Part shown: positions 1-8,209 of the stretch, piece by piece | Layout of the letters: each line of letters starts with the position of its first letter | Position numbering within the stretch: position 1 is the first letter of the stretch | Source of the DNA: CABMKH01 sp040797625 | Lineage (GTDB): Bacteria; Bacillota; Clostridia; Tissierellales; Tissierellaceae | Length of the DNA: 64,000 bases | Reading direction: 5' to 3' | Assembly: GCA_052067355.1 (NCBI GenBank) | Contig: JBQHQH010000014.1 | Location: 1-64,000, forward strand | Position numbers and translations under genes: made by a program | Notes under the pieces: model-generated | Told to the model about the DNA's origin: nothing | Database searches by the model: none | What the model saw: the letters and a program-made list of their open reading frames with translations, nothing else

Positions 1-2
1 GT

Positions 3-116
3 CTTATTTCAAGACTTAGAACAAAAATTTTAGCCCATAATCTTTGTTACAGCATCAATCAAATGTTAGGAAATAACATAAATCTAGGACATATTAAAGA
101 ACTCATATTTGAATAA
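3..116 (+). CDS. C-terminal end of a possible transposase (partial, cut by window start)
   Basis: A reading frame is open from the first bases to a TAA at 114-116 and gives 37 residues ending in HIKELIFE. The basic start (RLRTKILAH) and the asparagine/leucine-rich end recall the last residues of DDE transposases of some insertion sequences, but this is a resemblance from memory only. The rest of the gene lies outside the window, and no terminal inverted repeat could be recognised in 117-173. It could also be an unrelated protein tail. Confidence 0.35.
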   Translation, partial: LISRLRTKILAHNLCYSINQMLGNNINLGHIKELIFE

Positions 117-173
117 TATTTCTAAATTGCTTTCTTAAGAGGTATCTTTTTTTCAAAAAAACAACTGGTAAAT

Positions 174-2030
174 TTATCTAGTCTCAAATTTACTAGCACA
201 ACAGGTTAATTTATTAAAATCTGTAACATGAGCATTCAATTCCACTTCCTTATTTTTAATTAAATCCTCATACTCAGCTATTTCTTTTTCTATCTCATTA
301 ATCTTTCTAACATTTGATTTACTTGCTATGTTTTTTTCATCATTTTTAACTTTATAGGCAATCTTATCACATCTATCCTTAACTCTTTTATCTACCTTCT
401 CATTCTCTTTTTGAGTTAATTTCTTTTCTCTATAATAGTCATAATCTCCTAAGTAACTTATTAACTTCCCATTAAATAGTTCGACTACTTTTTCTGCAAT
501 CCTATTTATAAAATATCGATCATGAGATACGAACATTATAGTTCCCTGAAACTGTAACAAAGTCTCTTCTAACATTTCACGACTTATGATATCTAAATGA
601 TTAGTTGGTTCATCTAATATCAAAGTATTTACATCCCTATGCATCAGTTGACAAAGTCGAAGTCTAGCTCTCTCTCCACCTGAAAGGTGCTTAACTTTTT
701 TAAAGACATCTTCATTATAAAATAAGAACTTAGATAATATATTTCTTCCCTTTTCCTCTGAACATCTATAATCATCTCTAAAGTTATCTAAGACAGTCCC
801 TTCCTCATTGTCAAATCTTATGTTTTGCTGTAAATATCCTATCTTTACATTTGAGCCTATCTTGATTTCACCCTTATCTGGAATGCTTTCACCTAATATA
901 GTCCTAATCAAAGTTGTCTTTCCACTTCCATTTTCACCAATGATGGCAACTCTCTCACCATAGTTGAGATAATAGTTAAGATCATTGAATAAGACTTTTT
1001 CCCCTATTTTCTTATATAATCCATTAACTAAAATAACATCTTGGCCTGACCTCTGCTGGATGTAAAAATCTAATTTCATCTTATTATCATCTGCTATAGG
1101 TCTGTCAATCTTATCCATCTTTTCTAACCTTTTTTCCATACTAAAAGCTCTTCTAAAGATCTTTTCGTTATCTCCCCTATTTGCCCAATCTTTTAATCTC
1201 TTAATTGATTCTTCCATTGACTTAATCTTCTTTTGTTGGTTTTCATAGAGTTTTAGTTCTTCTAAATATAACTTCTTCTTTTCTTCTATATAGTTAGAAT
1301 AGTTTCCTATATATATTCTAGACTTTCCTCTCTCTATTTCTATTACCTTATTTATTACCCTATCTAGAAAATACCTGTCATGGGAAATTGCTATAATTGT
1401 TCCCCTATATTCTAATAAAAATGCTTCTAACCAATCAATAGAATCCATGTCAAGATGATTAGTTGGCTCATCTAAAAGCAAAATATCTGGTTCCTCTAAT
1501 AAAACTTTACCTAGGAGAACAGTAGTCTTTTCTCCTCCGCTTAGGTCTTGGAATTTTAAATCACGATACTCTTTATCTAATCCTAATCCATCACATACTT
1601 TACTTAGTTTTTCCTCAATCTTATACCCTCCTTTAGCTTCAAATGAATTCTGAAGTTCTCCATATCTTTGAATTATAAAGTCCAATTCTTGACCTTCAGC
1701 ATTACTCATCTTTTTTTCTAATTCTCTAAGAGATAATTGAATACTTAGTTCATCACGAAAAGCCATGTTTAAAATGTCTATTACCCTATATTCTTCAGGA
1801 TAATTTGGAATCTGTTCCAACCAACCTATTTGACTTTCCTTACTAATAGCAACTAGACCTCTATCACAATTATCCATACCTGCTAATATTTTAAATAGAG
1901 TCGTCTTTCCTGCTCCATTTCTTCCTACTATTCCTACTTTCTCTCCTTTTAACACTTGAAACGTTATATCTTCTAACACTTTATTTACTCCATAATACTT
2001 CTCAACACCATTTAACGCTATTTCTATCAT
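174..2030 (-). CDS. ABC-F ATPase, probable antibiotic-resistance ribosomal protection protein
   Basis: This 618-residue protein has two ABC ATPase domains in tandem and no membrane segments, which defines the ABC-F family. Walker A motifs are GRNGAGKT (residues 36-43) and GENGSGKT in the second half. Both halves carry LSGGE signatures and DEPTNHLD Walker B motifs. Between them lies a charged helical linker (about 250-320), the part that reaches the peptidyl-transferase centre in resistance-type ABC-F proteins, and a lysine-rich tail follows. Members of the Vga/Lsa/Vml/CplR group protect ribosomes from lincosamides, pleuromutilins and streptogramin A. Placement in that group is an inference supported by the long leader with a small ORF and a terminator upstream (2051-2404). 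The ATG has a GAGGAG site. A housekeeping ABC-F role cannot be excluded. Confidence 0.85.
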   Translation of the reverse strand: MIEIALNGVEKYYGVNKVLEDITFQVLKGEKVGIVGRNGAGKTTLFKILAGMDNCDRGLVAISKESQIGWLEQIPNYPEEYRVIDILNMAFRDELSIQLSLRELEKKMSNAEGQELDFIIQRYGELQNSFEAKGGYKIEEKLSKVCDGLGLDKEYRDLKFQDLSGGEKTTVLLGKVLLEEPDILLLDEPTNHLDMDSIDWLEAFLLEYRGTIIAISHDRYFLDRVINKVIEIERGKSRIYIGNYSNYIEEKKKLYLEELKLYENQQKKIKSMEESIKRLKDWANRGDNEKIFRRAFSMEKRLEKMDKIDRPIADDNKMKLDFYIQQRSGQDVILVNGLYKKIGEKVLFNDLNYYLNYGERVAIIGENGSGKTTLIRTILGESIPDKGEIKIGSNVKIGYLQQNIRFDNEEGTVLDNFRDDYRCSEEKGRNILSKFLFYNEDVFKKVKHLSGGERARLRLCQLMHRDVNTLILDEPTNHLDIISREMLEETLLQFQGTIMFVSHDRYFINRIAEKVVELFNGKLISYLGDYDYYREKKLTQKENEKVDKRVKDRCDKIAYKVKNDEKNIASKSNVRKINEIEKEIAEYEDLIKNKEVELNAHVTDFNKLTCCASKFETR

Positions 2031-2050
2031 CTTCTATTCTCCTCTCAGAA

Positions 2051-2087
2051 AATAAACCTAGGTAAGAGAAGTCTACCTAGGTTTATT
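2051..2087 (-). promoter_or_regulatory. Perfect 14-bp hairpin just upstream of the ABC-F ribosome-binding site
   Basis: Arms at 2051-2064 and 2074-2087 are perfectly complementary around a 9-base loop and contain the same ACCTAGGTA core as the terminator arms at 2151-2182. No T-run follows, so it is not a terminator itself. Because all four arms are nearly interchangeable, alternative pairings between the two hairpins are possible, as in an attenuator. Confidence 0.7.
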
Positions 2088-2146
2088 GAGCCAAATAGCA
2101 TTTATGAGGAAATTAAAATATGATTAGCCCCATATTATATATACAT

Positions 2147-2182
2147 AAAAAAACCTAGGTAAGTAATAGTTTACCTAGGTCT
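2147..2182 (-). terminator. Intrinsic terminator in the ABC-F leader (probable attenuator)
   Basis: Read on the minus strand, arms at 2182-2171 and 2162-2151 form an 11-12 bp stem with one mismatch. A run of seven T follows directly. It lies 38 bases after the stop of the leader ORF and about 120 bases before the ABC-F start, so transcription from the upstream promoter would stop here unless it is read through. Confidence 0.75.
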
Positions 2183-2219
2183 ATTGTCTTACAATATAAT
2201 TTCACTTATGGTAAAATAA

Positions 2220-2345
2220 CTACTTCCTTTTAGTTAACATAATATTAATTTTAGACATACCTATCCCTTGGTTTGTAATATTTTTAAATCCTGTTATTAT
2301 TGTATAGGATAGCATATCTAAAACACTGTTAACTAAAATTTCCAT
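2220..2345 (-). CDS. 41-residue leader peptide of the ABC-F gene
   Basis: An ATG at 2345 is preceded by a strong AAGGTGGTG ribosome-binding site 6 bases upstream and opens a 41-codon frame (starts MEILVNSVLDM, ends MLTKRK, stop TAG). It sits between a good promoter and the leader terminator. In resistance ABC-F genes, stalling of a ribosome on such a leader in the presence of drug is known to release the attenuator. That this happens here is inferred from the arrangement. The peptide matches no family I know. Confidence 0.6.
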   Translation of the reverse strand: MEILVNSVLDMLSYTIITGFKNITNQGIGMSKINIMLTKRK

Positions 2346-2375
2346 ACTTATTTCACCACCTTATATATTGGATAT

Positions 2376-2404
2376 AGTATATCACACCCACTATGGTTCT
2401 TCAA
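2376..2404 (-). promoter_or_regulatory. Promoter of the ABC-F leader
   Basis: On the minus strand, TTGAAG (2404-2399) and TATACT (2381-2376) are separated by 17 bases, a good match to a sigma-A promoter. It lies between the end of the LUD gene and the leader ORF, so the ABC-F unit can be transcribed on its own. Confidence 0.6.
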
Positions 2405-2429
2405 TATCCGATTTAATTAAAATTCTAAT

Positions 2430-3044
2430 TTAGTACCCTAACTCTTCATCTACAATAATCACCCTTATTCTCTCGCTATCAAATTGTCTTGCAATGACAA
2501 CCAAGCTATTACAAATACGTTGTGGGTGTTTACAATCAATACATCTGCCTATCTTAGCACAAGGAGTATCCTTCTTTAGCCTCTTTGCATCTAAAGGTGC
2601 TGCAACCTGTCTTACCCTCTCTATAGCCTTGTCTATATTTTTTACAATCTTATTTTTACCTGCGATTACTATTACCTGAGAAGGCCCATATATCATGGGT
2701 GCCACTCTACTTCCATTGCCATCAATATTTACCAATTTTCCATCAGCAGTTATTGCATTACATCCAGTAATAAAATTATCTGCTGAAAAATTCTTGATAT
2801 AGATCTCTCTCTTTTGAGTAGAAGTCAAATTCTCATCATGTTTATCATAAAATATATAATCTCCATTCCTGAGAAAATCAAAAACTCCTAATTGTTCTAA
2901 TGTATCAGAATCACCACTGCCAATAGTACTATTTTTCAAAATCAATTTATTTAAAAGTTGAAATAGCTCTTCTCTATTTTTAACAAAATAACCTTGCATA
3001 TTATTGCGTTTTAAATTGTCTAAAGTAGTCTCTATCAACTCCAC
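2430..3044 (-). CDS. LUD-domain protein (LutC/YkgG-like)
   Basis: This 204-residue protein fits the LUD (lactate utilisation, formerly DUF162) family. It shows the glycine-rich GSGDSDTLEQLG segment after an N-terminal helix, a central NAITADGKLVNIDGNG stretch, a VIVIAGKNKIV strand and a late cysteine pair in CIDCKHPQRIC. The family includes LutC and many single-gene clostridial members of unknown role. No lutA/lutB partner is present, so lactate oxidation should not be assumed. The start is GTG, with AGGAG 9 bases upstream. A promoter is readable at 3133-3161, and the gene appears to be a single transcription unit. Confidence 0.85.
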   Translation of the reverse strand: MELIETTLDNLKRNNMQGYFVKNREELFQLLNKLILKNSTIGSGDSDTLEQLGVFDFLRNGDYIFYDKHDENLTSTQKREIYIKNFSADNFITGCNAITADGKLVNIDGNGSRVAPMIYGPSQVIVIAGKNKIVKNIDKAIERVRQVAAPLDAKRLKKDTPCAKIGRCIDCKHPQRICNSLVVIARQFDSERIRVIIVDEELGY

Positions 3045-3132
3045 TCCTCTTCACTCCTATACCTATTAGATTTATCCAATTACAAAATTTATCTACATCC
3101 TCAACTCAAATTTTGCTTACTTTTCCCCTTGT

Positions 3133-3161
3133 ATTTTACATTGTTTCTACTATAATTTCAA
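3133..3161 (-). promoter_or_regulatory. Promoter of the LUD-domain gene
   Basis: On the minus strand, TTGAAA (3161-3156) and TAAAAT (3138-3133) are separated by exactly 17 bases, about 90 bases before the GTG start. Confidence 0.5.
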
Positions 3162-3217
3162 TATCCCTTGAAATTGTATTCTTATATAAAACTATATAGA
3201 AACTTTGTATAGTAAAA

Positions 3218-3274
3218 GATATCAATCTACAATAAAATCGGGAATAATCCCGACTTTTATTGTAGATTGATATC
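3218..3274 (-). terminator. Long near-perfect inverted repeat, terminator after the PBP gene
   Basis: A 26-base arm at 3218-3243 pairs with 3248-3274 with a single bulged base and a 4-base loop. On the minus strand it is followed by TTTTACT, so it can end transcription of the RodA/PBP operon. The stem is much longer than a normal intrinsic terminator. Confidence 0.7.
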
Positions 3275-3302
3275 GTGAAGGGTGTATTATCTAAAATCCT
3301 AA

Positions 3303-4718
3303 TCACTCACTAAAGTCTATATTATTTAGACCATGTATGATAATATCTCTGGCAACTGGCGCTGCTCCCTGTCCTCCTGTAAGTCCTGATTCCTCTAATA
3401 TTACTGCAACTGCGATTTTAGGTTCGTCAGCAGGGGCAAATCCTACAAACCAGCTATGTGTCTTTCCTGATGTATTTTCTGCTGTCCCAGTTTTACCTGC
3501 TACCTTGACATTTCTTATCCTACCATTTACTCCAGTACCAGATTGCACTACTTCTATCATCATGTCTTTAATTTCATCTGCCATAAGGCTGCCTATAGTT
3601 GTAGATATAGATTCTGTCCTATTTGAATTTATAACCTTTCCATCTTTATTTATTATCTCCTTGACCAATGTAGGTTTTACCATTATACCATCATTTCCTA
3701 TGGCAGAAACTATCATAGCCATATTCAGTGGAGTTACTAAGATCTTTCCCTGTCCTATAGCTGATGCAGCTAACTCTGTCTTTCCTATATTATTCTTATA
3801 TGGAAATTGAGATATCTTTACAGGTAAATCAAAATCAATCTTATTATTTATCATAAACTTCTCTGATGTATTTCCCAATTTATCCTTTCCTATTATCAAG
3901 GACTTCTCTGCAAAATAGGTGTTACAAGATTTTACAAAAGCCTTCTTTAAATCTAATTCTCCATGTGCAGTGCTATTATAGTCTTTAAATGTATATCCAT
4001 CTATAACTGTAGTCCCATTACATTTATACTCCCTATCTAAATTAGGTGTCTCTAGAGCAGCTGCAGTCGTAACTATCTTAAAAATTGAACCCGGAGCATA
4101 TAGCCCTTGAGTTGCCCTATTTAATAGAGGGCTGTTTGGATCATCACTAATAGATTTCCAGTCGTCTCTTAGACTTGAAGTATTAAAATCTGGAAGACTT
4201 ATCATAGAATATATCTCCCCAGTTTTAGGATTCATAACCACTGCTGCACCTTTTCTACCATTCAATAGGGCACGTGTCTTTTCCTGTAAACTATGGTCTA
4301 TAGTTAACTTTAGATCATTTCCTACGGAACTAGGTAATACTAGATTCTTTATTTCATTGATTGCCGCATTTTCACTTATATTCAATAGAGTATTATTATA
4401 TTCTAACTCTAATCCTGCTTTACCATATTCCCTATAGCTATATCCTATAATATGACTATAGAGATTGCCATATTTGTAATGTCTGCTTATAGTATTATCA
4501 TCTTTCACACTATATGCCAATACCTTCCCATTTCTATCCATTATAGAGCCTCTTAGGACATTTTCTTCATTTAACCAAAGCCTCTTATTGTATGAATTGT
4601 TCTTTACAGCTTCAGCTTTAAATGCTTGAAAATAGCTTAAATATCCAATCAGAATAGTAAACAATATACAGAATCCCACTAATACCAGTATTATCCTATT
4701 CTTCTCCCTGCTCATCAT
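3303..4718 (-). CDS. Class B penicillin-binding protein (transpeptidase)
   Basis: This 471-residue protein has one N-terminal membrane segment (about 8-30), a dimerisation part with RGSIMDRNG at 56-64, and a transpeptidase domain. All three active-site motifs are present: SIFK (211-214, acylated serine S211), SCN (264-266) and KTG (409-411). It cross-links peptidoglycan outside the membrane together with the SEDS glycosyltransferase encoded just upstream, whose reading frame it overlaps by 23 bases. Length and context fit the PbpA type found next to FHA and RodA/FtsW genes in actinobacteria and clostridia, rather than the larger division FtsI or SpoVD. The ATG has AAGGTGG upstream. Confidence 0.93.
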   Translation of the reverse strand: MMSREKNRIILVLVGFCILFTILIGYLSYFQAFKAEAVKNNSYNKRLWLNEENVLRGSIMDRNGKVLAYSVKDDNTISRHYKYGNLYSHIIGYSYREYGKAGLELEYNNTLLNISENAAINEIKNLVLPSSVGNDLKLTIDHSLQEKTRALLNGRKGAAVVMNPKTGEIYSMISLPDFNTSSLRDDWKSISDDPNSPLLNRATQGLYAPGSIFKIVTTAAALETPNLDREYKCNGTTVIDGYTFKDYNSTAHGELDLKKAFVKSCNTYFAEKSLIIGKDKLGNTSEKFMINNKIDFDLPVKISQFPYKNNIGKTELAASAIGQGKILVTPLNMAMIVSAIGNDGIMVKPTLVKEIINKDGKVINSNRTESISTTIGSLMADEIKDMMIEVVQSGTGVNGRIRNVKVAGKTGTAENTSGKTHSWFVGFAPADEPKIAVAVILEESGLTGGQGAAPVARDIIIHGLNNIDFSE

Positions 4719-5946
4719 ATTCCACCTTCCATTCTAAATCCTCTGAAGCTACTTGAAGTATTCCCAGTGCTATGAAACTAGAGAGTATAGAACTACCTCC
4801 ATATGCCATAAATGGTAGAGTAATACCTGTTAAGGGGATAACTTTAAGCACTCCACCTAGGATTATAAAAGATTGTATTCCAAACAATGTACTGATTCCC
4901 AAAGCTAATATTCTAAAAAACTTATTTTCTTGTCCTATCCCTATTTTAAATCCTCTATATACCAGTATCATAAATAACATTATTATCCCTATGCCAGTAA
5001 ATACTCCTAATTCCTCACATATGGCAGCAAATATAAAGTCGTTATAGGCTAAAGGTATAAAATATGGATGTCCTAGGCCTAATCCCTTGCCAAAGAAACC
5101 ACCTTCAGCTATGGCAAATAGGGACTGGGTTATTTGATATCCCTTGTTATCTATGAATTTCCATGGATTTATCCATGTCTGTATCCTAACTCTCACATGA
5201 CTAAAGGCAAAATATCCTATTATTGCACCAACTAGAGATAGTGCAAGATTTGCATATATCAATTTCCTATCCTCTTCATATATAAACTGTATTGCAAAGA
5301 ATATACTATAGAATATAACTGCCATCCCTAAGTCTCTCTGTAAAAACAGCAATCCAATAAAAGAATATACTATCCCCATTAGATAATAAGAAGAATACTT
5401 AATCTCTTTAAATTTCTTTGGATCTGAATAATATATGGCCAATATGAATATAAGGAGTATCTTAGTAATTTCAGCTGGTTGAAAGTTTATTCCCGCAATC
5501 CTTATCCAGTTTATAGCTCCATATATCCTAGTTCCTAATACAAATGTCATTAAGAAAAGCAGATAGGATATTCCTATATATAGGTATGTGAATCTATCCC
5601 AAATTCTAATATATTTAAGGATGAAGTATGTCACATAAAAGAAAATTATACCTAGAGATATCCATATCAATTGACGTACTCCTGCTTGAGGATCTATCCT
5701 ATATATCATGATCACTCCAATGGACATAAGCATAGTTGCAATCAAGAATATATAATTATCTCCTTTGGATATCTTTAATAAGATATAGTTGGATAAATAT
5801 ATTATAATTATAAGCCCTGCTCCAGTAGCAAGCGTATATCTATCTAGATTATCTTTCTGATATACAAATAGCAACGAAAGAGTCAATATCTCATATAAAA
5901 ACAACAGCCTTCTTGGCGTCTTTTCACTAATTGCATTAGTAAACAT
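4696..5946 (-). CDS. SEDS-family peptidoglycan glycosyltransferase (FtsW/RodA/SpoVE)
   Basis: This 416-residue protein has about ten membrane segments. It carries family landmarks including GARRW-like GAINWI near residue 165, FQPAEITK, the loop NPWKFIDNKGYQITQSLFAIAEGG and the C-terminal ITLPFMAYGGSS. SEDS proteins polymerise glycan strands from lipid II and work with a class B PBP, here the next gene downstream. It follows the FHA gene by 9 bases in one operon. RodA and FtsW cannot be told apart safely by sequence alone. An AGGTGA site precedes the ATG. Confidence 0.93.
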   Translation of the reverse strand: MFTNAISEKTPRRLLFLYEILTLSLLFVYQKDNLDRYTLATGAGLIIIIYLSNYILLKISKGDNYIFLIATMLMSIGVIMIYRIDPQAGVRQLIWISLGIIFFYVTYFILKYIRIWDRFTYLYIGISYLLFLMTFVLGTRIYGAINWIRIAGINFQPAEITKILLIFILAIYYSDPKKFKEIKYSSYYLMGIVYSFIGLLFLQRDLGMAVIFYSIFFAIQFIYEEDRKLIYANLALSLVGAIIGYFAFSHVRVRIQTWINPWKFIDNKGYQITQSLFAIAEGGFFGKGLGLGHPYFIPLAYNDFIFAAICEELGVFTGIGIIMLFMILVYRGFKIGIGQENKFFRILALGISTLFGIQSFIILGGVLKVIPLTGITLPFMAYGGSSILSSFIALGILQVASEDLEWKVEYDEQGEE

Positions 5947-5956
5947 AAATTTTCAC

Positions 5957-6388
5957 CTATTCTCTATTTACAAATAAAAATTCAATATCTCCAGTTCTTA
6001 TTATATCTCCATCTTTTAATCTTGCAACATCTTCTAATATCTCTCCATTTAGATAGGTACCATTGGCACTATTTAAGTCCTCTAAATAGTATTCGTCTTC
6101 ATCTTCTAATATTTGAAAATGATTCTTTGATATAAATGGATCCTTGATTATAATATCATTATCTCCACGCCTTCCTAAAGTTAGGTGGTCTTTTATGGAG
6201 TAGTGTTCATTGATCTTAAATGGTATGGAATCCTTCTTGTTTATCAATTTTAAATAAGCATCTCCTCCTACGATCATAGAGCTCATGCTTCGTATATCTA
6301 AATATATAAGCCTTATGATGCTAAATATAAACATGTATATTATTATGATAAATATATACTTAAATAATAAAGACAAAATATTAAACAT
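5957..6388 (-). CDS. Membrane-anchored FHA-domain protein
   Basis: An N-terminal membrane segment (about 7-28) is followed by a forkhead-associated domain (about 68-140). Its phosphothreonine-binding residues are visible: GRRGDND, S-KNH and NSANGTYLNG. FHA domains read threonine phosphorylation by Ser/Thr kinases such as PrkC/PknB. It is the first gene of an FHA-RodA-PBP operon, an order known from actinobacteria and clostridia, but here no kinase or phosphatase gene is attached. It probably couples phosphorylation to wall synthesis. GGAGGT precedes the ATG. Confidence 0.9.
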   Translation of the reverse strand: MFNILSLLFKYIFIIIIYMFIFSIIRLIYLDIRSMSSMIVGGDAYLKLINKKDSIPFKINEHYSIKDHLTLGRRGDNDIIIKDPFISKNHFQILEDEDEYYLEDLNSANGTYLNGEILEDVARLKDGDIIRTGDIEFLFVNRE

Positions 6389-6525
6389 ATCTTAACCTCC
6401 TATACCTATCCACTAATAAATATTACCATAAAATAAAGATAAAGTGAATTATTTTAATATATGGTGTTTAATTTCTCTTATAAATCTGATATTATAAATA
6501 TATGTCACATTTGGAGGTGCATTCT

Positions 6526-6948
6526 ATGAAAAGACTAACACGTTCAAGAAACAATAAAATGATTTCAGGTGTTTGCGGTGGTATAGGAGAATTCTTTGGC
6601 GTTGACCCTAATTTAGTTAGAGTGGCATTTGTACTCCTTGGTCTTTCCACATCTACTACCTCCTTTATAATCATCTATATTATAAGCACCATAATAATTC
6701 CTGAAGATGATGGCATAATATACCAAGATGAATTTACAAATACTAAAGACAATTCTGTTCTATTTATGGGTATTGGTTTGATAATATTAGGAATAGTCCT
6801 ATTAGTAAGAATCTATCTACCTATCATAGATGTTAGAATAATTCCTAGTATTAATATTGCCATAAAAAAGATTTTAAGTCTTGGTTGGCCAGTTCTATTG
6901 ATAGTATTGGGTATATATATGCTTGTTAATCAAAAAAATAATAAATAA
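6526..6948 (+). CDS. PspC-domain membrane protein
   Basis: This 140-residue protein starts with the PspC domain (KRLTRSRNNKMISGVCGGIGEFFGVDP), followed by a membrane segment, and ends with two further hydrophobic segments. Small PspC proteins are linked to envelope stress, but the precise role is unknown. The ATG at 6526 was chosen because GGAGGTG lies 6 bases upstream. A more upstream ATG (6502) precedes that site. It is divergent from the FHA operon and is followed by a terminator at 6953-6978. Confidence 0.85.
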   Translation: MKRLTRSRNNKMISGVCGGIGEFFGVDPNLVRVAFVLLGLSTSTTSFIIIYIISTIIIPEDDGIIYQDEFTNTKDNSVLFMGIGLIILGIVLLVRIYLPIIDVRIIPSINIAIKKILSLGWPVLLIVLGIYMLVNQKNNK

Positions 6949-6952
6949 TATG

Positions 6953-6978
6953 GGAGTCTTGGTCCATTCCAAGACTCC
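6953..6978 (+). terminator. Terminator after the PspC gene
   Basis: GGAGTCTTGG at 6953-6962 pairs perfectly with 6969-6978 around a 6-base loop and is followed by TTCTT. The dispersed repeat element starts directly at its 3' edge. Confidence 0.7.
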
Positions 6979-7012
6979 TTCTTATAACGAATAGAAAAAT
7001 TTAAACTACTAT
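6979..7012 (+). repeat. Dispersed TATAACGAATAGAAA repeat, copy A
   Basis: A 34-base segment is repeated exactly at 7086-7119. Its core also occurs near 31760, 44350 and 58840. It directly follows a terminator hairpin. An imperfect palindrome continues to about 7032 (GAAAAATTT pairing with AAATTTTTC). Confidence 0.85.
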
Positions 7013-7045
7013 ACTTAGACATGAAATTTTTCGTACATGAGTTTC

Positions 7046-7090
7046 AAGAAAAGCTTCACTGGTTTTCATACTTAAATAGATGCTTTTCTT
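7046..7090. terminator. Terminator-like hairpin between repeat copies A and B
   Basis: AAGAAAAGC at 7046-7054 pairs with GCTTTTCTT at 7082-7090 around a 27-base loop. Repeat copy B overlaps its right arm. No gene on either strand clearly needs it, so it may be part of a duplicated repeat unit. Confidence 0.4.
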
Positions 7091-7119
7091 ATAACGAATA
7101 GAAAAATTTAAACTACTAT
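7086..7119 (+). repeat. Dispersed TATAACGAATAGAAA repeat, copy B
   Basis: It is identical to copy A over 34 bases, in the same orientation, 107 bases downstream. Its right end runs into another inverted repeat (7113-7121 with 7133-7141) followed by CCTTTT. The region 6949-7173 is therefore a stack of hairpins. Confidence 0.85.
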
Positions 7120-7173
7120 CTTAGTAATACTTAGATAGTAGCCTTTTCATGATATAATATTATTCAAGAAAGC

Positions 7174-8196
7174 GTGGTATCTGTTGTGAAAATTAATTTT
7201 AGTTATGATAAACAGGAAATAGATTATATTTCTGGACATATATTTAAAGGAGCTAATTACAGATGTTCTTACATTAGATATAAATCTCTATATAGAAATC
7301 CTGCTCCCGGTACAGAAATGGTAGAACTATACAACTACCAACCTAAAGGAGATATAAGAGCTTCATCACTTATACTCCATGGATTAGGTAGTAGAAATAT
7401 AAAATTTTTATTGTGGTTAGGTCCACATCTAGCATCTGCTGGAGTCAATACTAGTATTTTGATACTTCCAGGTAACTACACTAGAGTGGAAAATAATTCT
7501 GTCAGTGGTCGTTCCTTCCTATATCCAGATTTTGACATACTATATCAATTCTGGGAACATGCTGTTATTGACACTCTATCCACCATGGATCTTTTAGAAG
7601 ACATTGGACTTTGGAAAGAAAATAGTCTGTTGATGGGATATTGTTTAGGTGGCATGATCTCTACTATGGTATCAGCATTGGACAATAGAATTGCCCATAC
7701 CCTATTTATGACTACAGGCGGTCACTTCCCTAAAATATTACATGAATCACCTGCCTCAGCATTTGTACGAAGGCTGTTTAAGACTGGTGAATATTCAAAA
7801 TATGACTTGGACAATAAGGAGAAACTCTACGAGATATACGATAGGCAATTTCAATTAGTTAAGGATATGTCTTTACATGAGTTAATACAAAATACGGATA
7901 TTCATCCTCTCTTTAAAGTCGATCCCTTATCCTATGCCCATTTTCTAGATATGGAAAACGTCACATTTGTAGATGCTTTCTTCGATAGTACATTACCTGT
8001 TATATCTAGAAAAGCTCTATATTACGAGATGGAAGGTGCAAAACGAAGATTGCTTCCCATATCACATATAAACTGGCTTCCTTTTAGTTATTTTATGGCA
8101 AAATATATGCTCCATAAGGTGAGCATAACTGATAAGAATGCTAAAGCAGCTCTATTAAAAAAAGAGAAAATAGAAAATCCATTGCACAAAAGATAG
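7174..8196 (+). CDS. Alpha/beta hydrolase with a cysteine nucleophile motif
   Basis: This 340-residue protein has an alpha/beta-hydrolase fold: an oxyanion segment LILHGLGSR, then the nucleophile elbow GYCLGG and a late HINWLPF that could supply the histidine. The nucleophile is Cys rather than Ser, as in PHA synthase (GxCxGG) and dienelactone hydrolase. The substrate is unknown, and no PHA genes are nearby. The start is uncertain: GTG at 7174 has no clear ribosome-binding site, and another GTG in frame lies at 7186. A TATAAT at 7153-7158 suggests a short leader. It is the first of five closely packed plus-strand genes. Confidence 0.75.
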   Translation: MVSVVKINFSYDKQEIDYISGHIFKGANYRCSYIRYKSLYRNPAPGTEMVELYNYQPKGDIRASSLILHGLGSRNIKFLLWLGPHLASAGVNTSILILPGNYTRVENNSVSGRSFLYPDFDILYQFWEHAVIDTLSTMDLLEDIGLWKENSLLMGYCLGGMISTMVSALDNRIAHTLFMTTGGHFPKILHESPASAFVRRLFKTGEYSKYDLDNKEKLYEIYDRQFQLVKDMSLHELIQNTDIHPLFKVDPLSYAHFLDMENVTFVDAFFDSTLPVISRKALYYEMEGAKRRLLPISHINWLPFSYFMAKYMLHKVSITDKNAKAALLKKEKIENPLHKR

Positions 8197-8209
8197 AGGT
8201 GATTTTTAA

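Noticed and set aside
3337..3810. A 157-codon plus-strand frame
   Set aside because: It is antisense to the transpeptidase domain of the PBP gene.
7046..7119. tRNA gene among the hairpins
   Set aside because: No cloverleaf, no GGTTCGA-like T-loop and no acceptor stem could be formed.
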